Shown here: positions 35,115 to 44,921 of the stretch, piece after piece
Numbering within the stretch: position 1 is the stretch's first letter
Layout of the letters: each line of letters begins with the position of its first letter
Source: Breznakia pachnodae
Lineage (GTDB): Bacteria > Bacillota_I > Bacilli_A > Erysipelotrichales > Erysipelotrichaceae
DNA length: 64,000 nucleotides
Assembly: GCF_030814225.1 (NCBI RefSeq)
Contig: NZ_JAUSUR010000008.1
Location: 124,001-188,000, forward strand
Direction: 5' to 3'
The notes under the pieces: generated by a model
Told to the model about the DNA's origin: nothing
What the model saw: only the letters and a program-made list of their open reading frames with translations
Database searches by the model: none
Position numbers and translations under genes: made by a program

Positions 35115-35754
35115 CGATTAAATCCATCACTTCTTTAAGACTGGCATAATTTTCATTTGATTTTGGTAATTTTTTTAAAATCGCTTCATATTTACGGTAA
35201 TTTGCAAACCACATTTGCATAAACACATTATCTTTTTTCATCCTTCTACCAAACAGAATTTCTTTTTTTGTTAATTTTTCATCTTCACTACAATCAAATA
35301 CAATGATTTGATAATAATGAAGATCAAAGACACAAACTTCTTCCTGAATGTGATAGCGATGCTCACTGATGTATTTACGAATACTCTCTACATCACGATT
35401 TGATTGGATAATAATGCGTTTATAATGTTTGATTTTTTCAGGATGATGATCCAATATCATGCGAATTGTTTCATATCCCATACCTGCAATCACAATTGTA
35501 TCTACATCTTTTGGCAGCTTATCAAGTCCTGCACAATGAATAACATCAATCTGATCTTCTAGCTTATAATATTCTATCGATTTTCTTGCCTGTTTCAGTG
35601 GTTCTTCGTTAATATCGCATGCGTACACTTTTTTTGCCTTACCATTCAGCATAAGTGCACAAGATAGTAATGCATGGTCGCATCCGATATCACCAACCAC
35701 TGCGCCCTCATCAACAAGGTCGTAAATTGCCTTCAAACGTTTACTTAGTTTCAT
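35095..35754 (-). CDS. trmK: tRNA (adenine22-N1)-methyltransferase
   Basis: A 219-residue methyltransferase (YqfN/TrmK family) that makes m1A22 in tRNA. Motif I is AVVGDIGCDHALLS, followed by VYACDINEEPLKQARKS and the catalytic-pocket segment IVIAGMGYETI. A coiled-coil C-terminal domain (about 165-219) is usual for TrmK. It follows rpoD by 4 bases, as in Bacillus sigA-yqfN. Its last codons form the upstream arm of the terminator. Confidence 0.93.
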   Translation of the reverse strand: MKLSKRLKAIYDLVDEGAVVGDIGCDHALLSCALMLNGKAKKVYACDINEEPLKQARKSIEYYKLEDQIDVIHCAGLDKLPKDVDTIVIAGMGYETIRMILDHHPEKIKHYKRIIIQSNRDVESIRKYISEHRYHIQEEVCVFDLHYYQIIVFDCSEDEKLTKKEILFGRRMKKDNVFMQMWFANYRKYEAILKKLPKSNENYASLKEVMDLIEEEIEV

Positions 35755-35758
35755 AATT

Positions 35759-36967
35759 TTATTGCTTGTCCATGAAATCCTTCAACCGTTTAGAACGTGT
35801 TGGATGTTTCAGTTTACGTAACGCCTTCGCTTCGATTTGACGAATACGTTCACGAGTTACATTAAACTCTTTTCCAACCTCCTCCAATGTTCTTGTTCTT
35901 CCATCATACAATCCAAAACGTAAACGAAGTACTTTCTCTTCACGTTCTGTTAAACCTTGAAGAACCATATTGATTTCATCCTTTAACAATTGATTATTTG
36001 CATATTCATCTGGAGATAAAGCATCTTTATCTTCAATGAAATCACCTAGATGCGAATCATCTTCTTCACCAATTGGTGTTTCAAGTGAAACTGGCTCTAG
36101 AGCAATTTTTTGAATATCTCTAACCTTTTCAGGTGTAATACCTTCCATTTTTTCAGCTATTTCTTCTGCTGTAGGATCTCTACCTAAATCTTGCACCAAC
36201 TGACGTTGGATTCTAGTTAATTTATTGATAGTCTCAACCATATGTACCGGAATACGAATGGTACGTGCCTGGTCAGCAATCGCTCTTGTAATTGCCTGAC
36301 GAATCCACCAAGTTGCATAAGTAGAAAACTTAAATCCTTTTGTATAGTCAAACTTCTCCACTGCTTTTGCCAGACCCATGTTTCCTTCCTGAATTAAATC
36401 AAGGAATAACATTCCACGTCCTACATATTTCTTGGCAATCGAAACAACCAAACGAAGGTTGGCAGCGATTAATTTCTTTTTCGCTTCTTCATCACCTTCT
36501 TGGATACGTTTCGCGATTTCTGGTTCTTCTTTTGGATCAAGAAGTTCCACACGACCAATTTCTTTTAAGTACATCTTAACTGGGTCATTCACTTTATTTT
36601 GTGAAGAAGATGCAAATGATTGTTCAAGTGTTTCCAAATCGGTTAACTCTTTTTTATCATCATCTTCATCATCATCGATTCCTTCTACGTCATCAACATC
36701 ATCCACATCTTCAATGTCGATAACATCCTTCCCTGAGGTAACCAAACTTTCATCGATTTCTAAATCATCTTCATCGATATCAATTCCATTTTGATTAAAC
36801 CATTCAAACAAGTCTTCTGTATCATCCTCAGATAAATCTAAATGTTGAATCGATTTATCAATCAAAGATTGTTGAATATGACCTTCCTTTTTGTATTCTT
36901 TTAATAGATCTTCTTTTACCTGATCTAAAGATTTTACTTCTTTACTCAGTTTTTTTGCTTTTGCCAT
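35759..36967 (-). CDS. rpoD: RNA polymerase sigma factor RpoD (sigma-A)
   Basis: A 402-residue primary sigma factor. An acidic N-terminal region 1.1-like segment (very Asp/Glu-rich, residues 60-110) is followed by region 1.2 ([16 protein letters not shown]), region 2 ([20 protein letters not shown], then [17 protein letters not shown]), region 3 and region 4.2 ([20 protein letters not shown]). It directs housekeeping transcription; the TTGACA/TATAAT-type promoters in this window fit it. It is in the conserved order dnaG-rpoD-trmK. Confidence 0.97.
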   Translation of the reverse strand: MAKAKKLSKEVKSLDQVKEDLLKEYKKEGHIQQSLIDKSIQHLDLSEDDTEDLFEWFNQNGIDIDEDDLEIDESLVTSGKDVIDIEDVDDVDDVEGIDDDEDDDKKELTDLETLEQSFASSSQNKVNDPVKMYLKEIGRVELLDPKEEPEIAKRIQEGDEEAKKKLIAANLRLVVSIAKKYVGRGMLFLDLIQEGNMGLAKAVEKFDYTKGFKFSTYATWWIRQAITRAIADQARTIRIPVHMVETINKLTRIQRQLVQDLGRDPTAEEIAEKMEGITPEKVRDIQKIALEPVSLETPIGEEDDSHLGDFIEDKDALSPDEYANNQLLKDEINMVLQGLTEREEKVLRLRFGLYDGRTRTLEEVGKEFNVTRERIRQIEAKALRKLKHPTRSKRLKDFMDKQ

Positions 36968-36968
36968 A

Positions 36969-38711
36969 TCAATCTCCCCTTTGTCGTCGTAATTTAACTA
37001 CCTCATCAGCAATCTTCGCCTTCTGGATTGGATCACTAATTTGGTTTGATTGTTTAAGAAGTGTATTGATTTTCTCCGAAATCATACTATTTTTAATTTT
37101 CGAAATTGCTTCCTGCATCACTTCTTCATGATAACGAGTAGGAGCTAATTCCCAGTTGGTTATTTCTAAAAGTACTTTCTTTACGTCTTCTTCTTTAATA
37201 AACGTTAATAAATCTGCAATAACTATTTCATCATGATTACGATAATAATCAATAATCTGCAGCGCTAAATCATTATACACATTTGTTGGTAAAAAACCAA
37301 GATCATGTCGATACAATTCATTTGCCTGTTTGGAAATAAGTAATAATGACAGTATTTGATACTGTGCATTAATAAGACCATTTTTAGGCCTAAAAAGTTC
37401 ACTTTTTCGTTCATATTGACTTTGCCTGTCTGGGATTTGGGCATCACTCTGCCCCTGGCTTAAATCGAATCCGCTCACTTGTCTTAATTGGTTATAGTAA
37501 CTGTCTTTCTCAAACTGGTCACTCAACCTGCTTATCTCTTCACCTATTATTTTCGCATATTCTTTCTTTTCTGAATAGTTATTTAAATTAAATTTTTTCA
37601 TTAAGAAATCAAATAAGAAATCAATCCATGAAATTGTCTTCTTACTTACTTCTCTCAATTCCTCTTTTCCATGTGCTTCAATAATTTCATCCGGATCTAA
37701 ATTGTGATCGTTTTTTACGATTTCAACACTTAATCCACGCTCCACTGCTAGTTTACCAACCTTATAAGTTGCATCCTGACCAGCTCGATCACCATCATAG
37801 AAAATGCATACAGTCGAATTCAAGGACTTTAATAACTTAATTTGCTCACCTGTACATGCTGTACCTAGTGTAGCAACTACATTATCAATTTCTGCTTTGG
37901 CAAATGCTATAACATCCATAGCACCTTCCACCACATAAATTTTACCTTGTTTTTTCGCCGAATCTTTTGCACGATGATAATTGAACAGCAGATTACCCTT
38001 AATATAAATTGGTGTTTCTGCAGTATTAATATATTTCGCATCAGATGAATCATCAATAACCCTGGCAGTAAAACCAACAGGATTACCAAATCCATCATGG
38101 ATTGGAATTGTAATTCGATTGAAGAATACATCCTGCATTCCCTGTTGTGATATTCTCACAACATTGGCAGAAACCATATCTTCGTCTTTGTGCTTTTTAG
38201 CTTTTAAAAACTCGTATAATCGGTTCTCTTTTGGATTGAATCCAATTGAGAACTTCTTCATGATGTCTTCATGAATCCCACGCTTTGTAAGATATTCATA
38301 GTATGGTTTTCCATCAATTGATAGTAATTCATAAGAACTAAATTCAATTGCATCATTCAACACATCATAGAGAGGCTGATATTCTTTGTTCTTGACTTGA
38401 CTAAAGCTACTTACATCAAAATCAAACGGAAGATTCGATAAATCGGCTACCCGTTTTACTGACTCTAGAAACCCTATGTTTTCAAATCTTTGAACAAACC
38501 CAAATGCATTCCCTCCTGCACCACACACAAAGCAGTGAAATATCTGCTTGTCTGATGATACACTCATAGAAGGATTATGATCGTCATGAAAAGGACATAC
38601 ACCGACAAAGTTCTTTCCCTTTTTTGTAAGTGGTACATATTGAGATACAACCTCAACGATATCTGTTCGATTCCGAATATCATTTATTACATTTTCTGGT
38701 ATTCTAGCCAA
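36969..38711 (-). CDS. dnaG: DNA primase
   Basis: A 580-residue primase. The zinc motif is C39, H42, C60, C63 ([13 protein letters not shown] and [10 protein letters not shown]). The TOPRIM core has [15 protein letters not shown] and [11 protein letters not shown], and a C-terminal helicase-interacting region spans about 430-580. The start is TTG (read as Met), placed by GAGGTGAG; no better ATG lies nearby. rpoD starts one base after its stop. The order glyS, dnaG, rpoD is the Firmicutes macromolecular-synthesis arrangement. Confidence 0.97.
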   Translation of the reverse strand: MARIPENVINDIRNRTDIVEVVSQYVPLTKKGKNFVGVCPFHDDHNPSMSVSSDKQIFHCFVCGAGGNAFGFVQRFENIGFLESVKRVADLSNLPFDFDVSSFSQVKNKEYQPLYDVLNDAIEFSSYELLSIDGKPYYEYLTKRGIHEDIMKKFSIGFNPKENRLYEFLKAKKHKDEDMVSANVVRISQQGMQDVFFNRITIPIHDGFGNPVGFTARVIDDSSDAKYINTAETPIYIKGNLLFNYHRAKDSAKKQGKIYVVEGAMDVIAFAKAEIDNVVATLGTACTGEQIKLLKSLNSTVCIFYDGDRAGQDATYKVGKLAVERGLSVEIVKNDHNLDPDEIIEAHGKEELREVSKKTISWIDFLFDFLMKKFNLNNYSEKKEYAKIIGEEISRLSDQFEKDSYYNQLRQVSGFDLSQGQSDAQIPDRQSQYERKSELFRPKNGLINAQYQILSLLLISKQANELYRHDLGFLPTNVYNDLALQIIDYYRNHDEIVIADLLTFIKEEDVKKVLLEITNWELAPTRYHEEVMQEAISKIKNSMISEKINTLLKQSNQISDPIQKAKIADEVVKLRRQRGD

Positions 38712-38724
38712 ATTGACTCACCTC

Positions 38725-40107
38725 TTAGAATTTTACTTTTTCTTTGATAAAATCGTTTAATTCTGTAATCTTAACTCTTGTTTGATCCATTGTATCACGA
38801 TCACGAACCGTAACACATTTATCATCTCTAGAATCAAAGTCATAAGTTATACAGAATGGTGTACCGATTTCATCCTGACGTCTATATCTCTTCCCGATAC
38901 TTCCTGCCTCATCGTAAGTAATGGTAAAGTCACCTGCAAGTTGTGCGAAGATTTCTTTTGATTCTTCAACAAGTTCCTTGCGTAATGGTAAGACACATGC
39001 TTTGTATGGTGCAATATAAGGATGTAAATGAAGCACGGTACGTGTATCATTTTCTAACTCCTCAACTTCATACGCATCACACATAACTGCAAGCATCATT
39101 CTTTCCACCCCTACGGCTGGTTCAATACAGTATGGAATGTATTTTTCGTTTGTTTGAGGATCTTGATATTCCAAACTTTTTTTAGAAGCATCTTGATGTG
39201 CTTTTAAGTCAAAGTCTGTACGATCAGCAATTCCCCATAACTCTCCCCACTGCGCCTTAGCGAATGAGTATTTATATTCAATATCACATGTTCCTTTTGA
39301 GTAATGTGACAATTCTTCTTGATCATGTTCTCTTAGACGAAGGTTATCTCTATTGATCCCAATCGATACTAAGAAATTCATACAAAATTCTTTGTAGTAT
39401 TCATACCATTTTAAATCTTCTCCAGGTTTCACAAAGAATTCCATTTCCATTTGTTCAAATTCTCGTGTTCTGAAAATAAAGTTACCTGGTGTGATTTCAT
39501 TTCTGAAACTCTTTCCAATTTGTCCAATTCCAAATGGTAATTTCTTACGCATTGTACGTTGTACATTCTTGAAGTTCACAAACATCCCCTGTGCTGTTTC
39601 TGGACGTAAGTAAATAGTATTCTTACTGTCTTCCACAACCCCTTGAAATGTTTTAAACATTAAATTAAACTCACGTATATCAGTAAAATCATGAGCCCCA
39701 CAGTTAGGACAAGCAATCTTGTTGTCATCAATATATGACTTCATTTGCTCTTTGCTCCAACCACTTGGATTTTCTTCTCCATTTGAAAAATTCTCAATCA
39801 ACTGATCCGCACGAAATCTGGACTTACATTTTTTGCAGTCCATCAATGGATCAGAAAAGCCGCCCACGTGACCAGAAGCTACCCATACTTCCGGATTCAT
39901 TAAAATTGCACTTTGTATCCCAACATTGTTAGGATCTTCTTGGATAAATTTTTTCCACCAAGCGTTCTTAATGTTGTTTTTTAGTTCGATACCAATTGGT
40001 CCAAAGTCCCAAGTATTTGATAATCCACCATAAATCTCACTTCCCTGAAAAACGAATCCTGAGTTTTTCATGTGAGCAACAACTGTATCAAAATTTTTCT
40101 CGCTCAT
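38725..40107 (-). CDS. glyS: glycyl-tRNA synthetase (single-chain type)
   Basis: A 460-residue class II synthetase of the dimeric, eukaryote-like form (also called glyQS), unlike the alpha2-beta2 enzyme of Bacillus. Evidence is the opening [20 protein letters not shown], a zinc-ribbon-like CKKCKSRF and CPNCGAHDF pair, motif 2 [25 protein letters not shown] (split), motif 3 [10 protein letters not shown], and the C-terminal anticodon domain [10 protein letters not shown]. It has its own promoter, but no T-box is visible in the 163-base space upstream, unlike tyrS. Confidence 0.96.
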   Translation of the reverse strand: MSEKNFDTVVAHMKNSGFVFQGSEIYGGLSNTWDFGPIGIELKNNIKNAWWKKFIQEDPNNVGIQSAILMNPEVWVASGHVGGFSDPLMDCKKCKSRFRADQLIENFSNGEENPSGWSKEQMKSYIDDNKIACPNCGAHDFTDIREFNLMFKTFQGVVEDSKNTIYLRPETAQGMFVNFKNVQRTMRKKLPFGIGQIGKSFRNEITPGNFIFRTREFEQMEMEFFVKPGEDLKWYEYYKEFCMNFLVSIGINRDNLRLREHDQEELSHYSKGTCDIEYKYSFAKAQWGELWGIADRTDFDLKAHQDASKKSLEYQDPQTNEKYIPYCIEPAVGVERMMLAVMCDAYEVEELENDTRTVLHLHPYIAPYKACVLPLRKELVEESKEIFAQLAGDFTITYDEAGSIGKRYRRQDEIGTPFCITYDFDSRDDKCVTVRDRDTMDQTRVKITELNDFIKEKVKF

Positions 40108-40165
40108 AACATCCTCTTTTTCTTTCTACAAACACATACTAAAAAAATACGTACATGTATGTTTA

Positions 40166-40194
40166 AATATACCATAATTCGCTACTCTATTCAA
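40166..40194 (-). promoter_or_regulatory. sigma-A promoter of glyS
   Basis: Minus-strand -35 TTGAAT (40189-40194), 17-base spacer, -10 TATATT (40166-40171). The transcript leader would be about 55 bases, too short for a T-box. Confidence 0.75.
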
Positions 40195-40198
40195 GGTA

Positions 40199-40249
40199 GA
40201 AACCTCTTATTTATCTATTTATTTTCAGTTTATTTTAATTGGAGGTTTC
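40199..40249 (-). repeat. inverted repeat between recO and glyS
   Basis: 8-base arms GAAACCTC (40199-40206) and GAGGTTTC (40242-40249) with a 35-base AT-rich centre, just upstream of the glyS -35. It could be a weak terminator for recO or a regulator site. Confidence 0.4.
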
Positions 40250-40270
40250 CATCTAATTCAATATACTTTT

Positions 40271-41011
40271 TTACTTTAAATTTGAAATATGTTGCAGAAA
40301 CTTCAAACTTCGCAAGTTAACTCCACTGTATTCCATAAAAAACGCTAAAATATCTTCAATATCCGAATAATTACATGGAGTAATTTCTTCGATTAATGGA
40401 AATTGAGTAATATCTGCTTTGTTGAATAATCGAAAGAATTTTAAAACGGAACGATCTTTTTTTATATGCAGATTCTCATTGAAGCATGAAGAACATATAA
40501 AGCCTCCATCATTTAATGAAATAGCTGTTAGATGATCCTCTCTTTGACAACGTACACAACCATCCACATATGGATCAATACCACACATCTCACAAATTCT
40601 GGCAATATATAAACCTAACAGTGCCATTGGGTTGTCTGTTGTGTCTAAAAAACGTAAAGAAGTTTCCAATAATTCAAAAGACTCTTCCACAATCTCAATA
40701 TCTATCTTATCCATCGCCTCTACCATAATAGAAGCAATGCTTTGTTTAGTTAAATCTTCTCTGATTTTGCGATAGCTATACTTTAACTCTGCAGTCCTTA
40801 AACTTTGCATACTTCTTTGTTCATGAAGATCAAAATGAAAGATGCTTTGTTGAAACAAAGAACAACTATTAGCATTCTTGCTCTTTGGCTTACGAATCCC
40901 CCTAGCTACAAATGTCATCTTTCCATAGTCTTTACTAAGAACATTTAAAAGTGCATCCGCATCACGATAATCACTGTTTTTTAAAATGATTACTTCGGTT
41001 TTGTTATTCAT
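40271..41011 (-). CDS. recO: DNA repair protein RecO
   Basis: A 246-residue recombination mediator that loads RecA with RecF/RecR. The N-terminal OB fold shows VIILKNSDYRDADALLNVLSKDYG (split by conserved residues), and the zinc-binding cysteines are CEMCG, GCVRCQ and CSSCF. It overlaps the era stop by 8 bases, the common era-recO pair. Confidence 0.95.
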   Translation of the reverse strand: MNNKTEVIILKNSDYRDADALLNVLSKDYGKMTFVARGIRKPKSKNANSCSLFQQSIFHFDLHEQRSMQSLRTAELKYSYRKIREDLTKQSIASIMVEAMDKIDIEIVEESFELLETSLRFLDTTDNPMALLGLYIARICEMCGIDPYVDGCVRCQREDHLTAISLNDGGFICSSCFNENLHIKKDRSVLKFFRLFNKADITQFPLIEEITPCNYSDIEDILAFFMEYSGVNLRSLKFLQHISNLK

Positions 41012-41900
41012 TATCGTATTCCTTGTATCCTAGCTCACTTAACTTATTTTCTTTGTTACGCCAGTTTTCTTCAATACGAACATATAACTCAAGTGTAACT
41101 TTTTTTCCTAATAACTGTTTTAAATCTCTTTGTGCTGCCAAACGAATGTTTTTGATCATTGTTGCCTGTTTACCAATAAGAATCCCCTTTTGTGATTTGC
41201 GTTCCACAATAATTAGTGCCTGGATATCAACCCATGTATCGCTTTCATCTTTGGTTTCCACCACAACCGCAACTCCATGTGGAATTTCTTGTCGTGTATA
41301 ATATAATACTTTCTCACGGATGATTTCTTTGATTCTGAAATCTTCACTGCGATCACTTAGCATATCGGTTGGATAAAACTGAACTCCTTCTTCTAAATAA
41401 GAAATCGTTGTGTTTAGTAACTCATCAATATTATTATCCTGCAATGCTGAAATCGGAATAATTTCTTTGAATTCGAACTGGTTTTGCCATTTAATAAGCG
41501 TTTCTAAGAGTTCTTCTTTACTTAATAAATCAACTTTATTAACAACTAAAAAGACATTTGTATCTGTGTTACGAATACGTTCCATTAAAAATTCATCGCC
41601 ACGACCAAATGGTTTTGTTGCATCAATTACCAGGTAAATAACATCTGCATCTTGCATTGAAGAATACACACCTTTATTCATTGATTTACCAAGAGCTGTT
41701 TTTGGTTTATGCACTCCTGGTGTATCCACAAATACAATCTGATAGTCTTCCTGATTTAATATACCCAGAATATTATTTCTTGTTGTTTGTGGTTTATCTG
41801 ATGTAATCGCTAATTTAGTATGCATTAATGTATTTAAAAGTGTACTTTTCCCTGAATTGGGACGTCCTATAATTGCTACAAATCCTGATTTAAAACTCAT
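41004..41900 (-). CDS. era: GTPase Era
   Basis: A 298-residue ribosome-assembly GTPase. G1 GRPNSGKST (about 12-20), G3 DTPGVHKP, G4 NKVDL and a C-terminal KH domain (GKQATMIKNIRLAAQRDL) that binds the 3' end of 16S rRNA. It follows dgkA and precedes recO as in most Firmicutes; a hairpin between dgkA and era may attenuate. The ribosome site is GAGGAGG. Confidence 0.97.
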   Translation of the reverse strand: MSFKSGFVAIIGRPNSGKSTLLNTLMHTKLAITSDKPQTTRNNILGILNQEDYQIVFVDTPGVHKPKTALGKSMNKGVYSSMQDADVIYLVIDATKPFGRGDEFLMERIRNTDTNVFLVVNKVDLLSKEELLETLIKWQNQFEFKEIIPISALQDNNIDELLNTTISYLEEGVQFYPTDMLSDRSEDFRIKEIIREKVLYYTRQEIPHGVAVVVETKDESDTWVDIQALIIVERKSQKGILIGKQATMIKNIRLAAQRDLKQLLGKKVTLELYVRIEENWRNKENKLSELGYKEYDNE

Positions 41901-41939
41901 TTAAAATCCTCCTCAATAACTTCTGTTTACCTTCTTCAT

Positions 41940-41966
41940 TAAAAAGGGCTGAACATTCTGTTCGCC
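41940..41966 (-). terminator. possible attenuating hairpin between dgkA and era
   Basis: Minus-strand GGCGAACA/TGTTCAGCC (one bulged A) with a GAA loop, followed by CTTTTT. It would partly stop transcription before era. Confidence 0.5.
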
Positions 41967-41969
41967 TTC

Positions 41970-42314
41970 TTATATTATTTTACTACCAATTATCAATATT
42001 CCTATTAATAATGCAAAAAAACTTGCTGCAAGTACTACTCCAGCTCCAAAGTCCTTAATATCTCTAACTCGATCATCACACTCAGGATGAATAAAATTCA
42101 TCATTCTTTCAATCACAGTATTGAACATCTCTGCAACGATTACCATCCCACAGCACATCAACAATACACACCATTCGATTAATGATAAATCAAAGAATGA
42201 AAAAAAGACTAATGCCAAAAGCATAATTACTACTTGCACAATCACACTTTTATCTTTTAATGCTAATCCGACTCCTCTAAATGCATAGGAGAACTTAGCC
42301 AGTAACTGTTTCAT
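41970..42314 (-). CDS. dgkA: diacylglycerol/undecaprenol kinase
   Basis: A 114-residue integral membrane kinase with an amphipathic N-terminal helix and three membrane helices. The conserved segment EMFNTVIERMMNF carries the catalytic and metal-binding glutamates, followed by DIKDFGAGVVLAAS. In Gram-positive bacteria this family phosphorylates undecaprenol to supply the cell-wall lipid carrier. It overlaps ybeY by 20 bases and uses AAGGAG inside ybeY. Confidence 0.93.
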   Translation of the reverse strand: MKQLLAKFSYAFRGVGLALKDKSVIVQVVIMLLALVFFSFFDLSLIEWCVLLMCCGMVIVAEMFNTVIERMMNFIHPECDDRVRDIKDFGAGVVLAASFFALLIGILIIGSKII

Positions 42315-42744
42315 CCAAAATCTCCTTTTGAAGTGAAATCATTACCTTTTCATCTTCTTCCTTCATATGGTCATATCCCAACAAGTGTAAAACACCATGT
42401 ACAAACAAAAAACATAATTCTCTTTCAAAAGAATGACCATACTCCTGTGCCTGTCGTTTACAAGTATCAATACTGATAAAAATATCTCCCAACTCAATTG
42501 CTTCTTCTTCTGGTACTAAAAACGTATCGTCATCTAACAAGGCAAAACTGATAACATCAGTAGCTCTGTCAATATTACGATAGTCTCTGTTAATTTCATG
42601 AATCTTTTTATCATCCACAAAAATACACGAAAGAACGATATTGGTTTCTCTTTTTGTGACTTTTATTGCACGCTTCAGCAAACCTTTGAATTGTTGTTCA
42701 TATTCAAAGGTAAAGTCATATTCATTTACTATATTTAATTCCAT
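42295..42744 (-). CDS. ybeY: endoribonuclease YbeY
   Basis: A 149-residue zinc-dependent RNase for 16S rRNA maturation and ribosome quality control. The metal motif is HGVLHLLGYDH, preceded by NRDYRNIDRATDVISFAL. No Shine-Dalgarno sequence precedes its ATG; an extended -10 sits only 6 bases upstream, suggesting a leaderless mRNA. It heads the transcript ybeY-dgkA-era-recO. Unlike Bacillus, neither phoH nor the HD-domain gene pgpH precedes it; obgE does. Confidence 0.95.
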   Translation of the reverse strand: MELNIVNEYDFTFEYEQQFKGLLKRAIKVTKRETNIVLSCIFVDDKKIHEINRDYRNIDRATDVISFALLDDDTFLVPEEEAIELGDIFISIDTCKRQAQEYGHSFERELCFLFVHGVLHLLGYDHMKEEDEKVMISLQKEILDETVTG

Positions 42745-42750
42745 GTTCTT

Positions 42751-42759
42751 ATTATATCA
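42751..42759 (-). promoter_or_regulatory. extended -10 promoter of ybeY
   Basis: Minus-strand TGATATAAT (TGnTATAAT). The -10 ends six bases before the ybeY ATG, which would put transcription start at or next to the start codon. The -35 region is T-rich and non-consensus because it overlaps the obgE terminator. Confidence 0.5.
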
Positions 42760-42772
42760 CAAGAAGAAAAGA

Positions 42773-42800
42773 AAAAATAAAGCACATTGTGCTTTATTCT
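42773..42800 (-). terminator. Rho-independent terminator overlapping the obgE stop
   Basis: Minus-strand AATAAAGCACA/TGTGCTTTATT followed by TTTT. The obgE TAA stop lies in the first arm. Confidence 0.92.
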
Positions 42801-44077
42801 ACAAATTCAAACTCGAAGTCACAGATTGCTACTGTGTCACCATCCTGACAACCAGCATCACGCAGTCCCTGATCAACTCCTAAGACTCTCATTTTTCTTG
42901 CAAATCGTTGTTCCCCTTCAACACTGTCAAGGTTTGCCATACGATATGCATTTTCAATTTCATCACCATCAATCATCCAGCGACCATTTCCAAGGTTGTG
43001 TACATAGAATGCAGGTTTTTCACCTTCATATTTATATAGAACCCCTTCTGTGTCCTCTTCCTCGTCGTATAACGGGAATAATGGCGTCTCATCTAATAAG
43101 TCTGCGGCACGATATAAAACCGGCTCTAATCCTTCTGCAATTAGTGTCATTGTTTCAAACACTTCTACATCTGGATATGCTTCTTTGAAACGTTTTAAGT
43201 TTTCAGGAGCAGCATCTAAATCCATTTTATTTGCTACTACAACTTGTGGACGTTCTAATAAACGATATTGATAACTTTCTAATTCATTATTAATGATTTG
43301 ATAATCTTCTACTGGATCACGGCCATCTTGTGCTCCCATATCTACAACATGGATAATAACACGACAACGTTCAATATGACGTAGGAACTGATGTCCTAAC
43401 CCTTTTCCTTGGGCTGCACCTTCAATTAGTCCAGGTAAATCAGCCATTACAAAACTTCTTCCATCCGATACCTGAACCATTCCCAGATTTGGTTGAATCG
43501 TTGTAAAGTGATAATCAGCAATTTCTGGTTTTGCCGCACTTACTACTGATAGTAAGGTACTCTTTCCAACTGATGGAAATCCTACAAGACCAACATCTGC
43601 CAACACTTTAAGTTCTACTTCAATTTCACGGCTTTCACCGATTCCACCTTTTTCAGCATAAGTAGGTGCTGTATTTTTAGAAGATTTAAAACGGAAGTTA
43701 CCTCTTCCTGCTTTTCCCCCTTCACAGATAACTGCACGTTGCTTATTTCTGGTTAGGTCAGCTAATATCTGTCCTGTTTCAATATCTTTAATAATCGTTC
43801 CTAAAGGAACCCTTATTACGGCATCTTGTCCCGTAGCACCATGCATTTTCTTTGTTTTTCCATTACCACCATTACTGGCAACAACCTTACGGTTATAACG
43901 AAGATCTAAAAGCGTTGATTTACCTTCATCTACTTCGAAGACGATATTTCCACCTTTTCCTCCATCACCACCACTGGGTCCACCATAGGCTACATATTTT
44001 TCACGACGAAACGATGACATTCCTTTACCACCATCACCCGCTTGTACTTTCATTTTTACTCTATCAATAAATTGCAT
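42794..44077 (-). CDS. obgE: GTPase ObgE/CgtA
   Basis: A 427-residue ribosome-associated GTPase. The glycine-rich Obg fold fills residues 1-155 (MQFIDRVKMKVQAGDGGKG), the G domain has GFPSVGKSTLL, MADLPGLIEGA and NKMDL, and a C-terminal OCT domain (about 350-427) is present. It acts in 50S maturation and stringent-response signalling. It starts 4 bases after a lipoprotein gene and follows the ribosomal protein operon rplU-prp-rpmA, the usual context except for the lipoprotein. Confidence 0.97.
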   Translation of the reverse strand: MQFIDRVKMKVQAGDGGKGMSSFRREKYVAYGGPSGGDGGKGGNIVFEVDEGKSTLLDLRYNRKVVASNGGNGKTKKMHGATGQDAVIRVPLGTIIKDIETGQILADLTRNKQRAVICEGGKAGRGNFRFKSSKNTAPTYAEKGGIGESREIEVELKVLADVGLVGFPSVGKSTLLSVVSAAKPEIADYHFTTIQPNLGMVQVSDGRSFVMADLPGLIEGAAQGKGLGHQFLRHIERCRVIIHVVDMGAQDGRDPVEDYQIINNELESYQYRLLERPQVVVANKMDLDAAPENLKRFKEAYPDVEVFETMTLIAEGLEPVLYRAADLLDETPLFPLYDEEEDTEGVLYKYEGEKPAFYVHNLGNGRWMIDGDEIENAYRMANLDSVEGEQRFARKMRVLGVDQGLRDAGCQDGDTVAICDFEFEFVE

Positions 44078-44081
44078 AACA

Positions 44082-44585
44082 TCACTCCTTTACATTTTTA
44101 AAGGTTGCATAATTTCCTGTATTCATATTTGCTAAATCTAACGTTGTCTTATCATCATCTTCATAATAAAACCCAAAATAAGGGGTATCATATGGATCAA
44201 ATTCAGTTTCTTCTCCATCAACAATAGCTGATGTATTATGTAAAACAAATACACACAAATTCTCTTTGGATTGATCATCATTACGGTTGAATTGATCTTC
44301 TAATTCATCTTCGCTAACACCATAATCCTTTAAATCAGTTGTAATATAGTTTATTGCATCCTCACCATAATATACATCATAAGTACCTTTATATACATTA
44401 TCATCTTGAACATCTTCATCTAGATACCAAGCAAATGTATCATCTTTTAGTACCATCGCTGAACCATCACTTGCATACCAAGTAACGTTTGAAATAATAT
44501 CTTTTGTCTCTTTACTAGTATCATTACTGCTGCATGCTCCTAATAAACATACAAAAGCAATCATTACGGTTGCTATCTTTCTCAT
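44082..44585 (-). CDS. lipoprotein of unknown function between rpmA and obgE
   Basis: A 167-residue secreted lipoprotein: signal MRKIATVMIAFVCLLGAC with lipobox LLGAC. The acidic mature part contains WYASDGSAMVLKDDTFAWYL and a later FDPYDTPYFGFYYEDDD. It resembles generic Firmicutes lipoproteins with a beta-rich lipocalin-like repeat, but I do not recognise a family. I use the ATG at 44585 (AGAGGG site), since the longer open frame starts in the rpmA terminator. It lies 4 bases before obgE, so the two share a transcript, an uncommon insertion in the rpmA-obgE block. Confidence 0.85.
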   Translation of the reverse strand: MRKIATVMIAFVCLLGACSSNDTSKETKDIISNVTWYASDGSAMVLKDDTFAWYLDEDVQDDNVYKGTYDVYYGEDAINYITTDLKDYGVSEDELEDQFNRNDDQSKENLCVFVLHNTSAIVDGEETEFDPYDTPYFGFYYEDDDKTTLDLANMNTGNYATFKNVKE

Positions 44586-44602
44586 ATTTTCCCTCTCTGG
44601 AT

Positions 44603-44627
44603 AAAAAAACCTCACAGCAGTGAGGAA
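44603..44627 (-). terminator. Rho-independent terminator after rpmA
   Basis: Minus-strand CCTCAC/GTGAGG with a TGCT loop followed by seven T. It separates rplU-prp-rpmA from the lipoprotein and obgE. Confidence 0.92.
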
Positions 44628-44633
44628 TTTGTA

Positions 44634-44918
44634 TTAAGCTTGTGGATATACAGAAACTTTTGTTTTTCTTCTACCCAAACGTTCAAATTTCACAATACCG
44701 CTTGTTGTAGCGAATAGTGTGTCATCTCCACCACGTCCAACATTTGTACCTGGATGGATTTTAGTTCCACGTTGGCGATAAATAATTGAACCAGCGTTTG
44801 CATATTGACCATCTGCAAGTTTAGCACCTAATCTTTTCGATTTAGAGTCACGACCATTCTTAGTAGATCCAACCCCTTTTTTAGATGCGAATAACTGAAT
44901 ATCTAAACTGAATTTCAT
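44634..44918 (-). CDS. rpmA: 50S ribosomal protein L27
   Basis: A 94-residue L27 of the Firmicutes type. The N-terminus [19 protein letters not shown] carries the short extension removed by the Prp protease, with the expected cut between Phe and Ala in QLF-ASKKG. The processed end reaches the peptidyl-transferase centre. It lies directly after prp, which encodes that protease, in the order rplU-prp-rpmA. Confidence 0.97.
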   Translation of the reverse strand: MKFSLDIQLFASKKGVGSTKNGRDSKSKRLGAKLADGQYANAGSIIYRQRGTKIHPGTNVGRGGDDTLFATTSGIVKFERLGRRKTKVSVYPQA

Positions 44919-44921
44919 AGT

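Noticed and set aside
40108-40270. T-box for glyS
   Set aside because: No GGTGGTACCGCG-type element or specifier structure; the predicted leader is only about 55 bases.
42787-43188. 133-codon plus-strand open frame opposite obgE
   Set aside because: His/Gln/Leu-rich antisense product with no ribosome site; ObgE occupies the locus.
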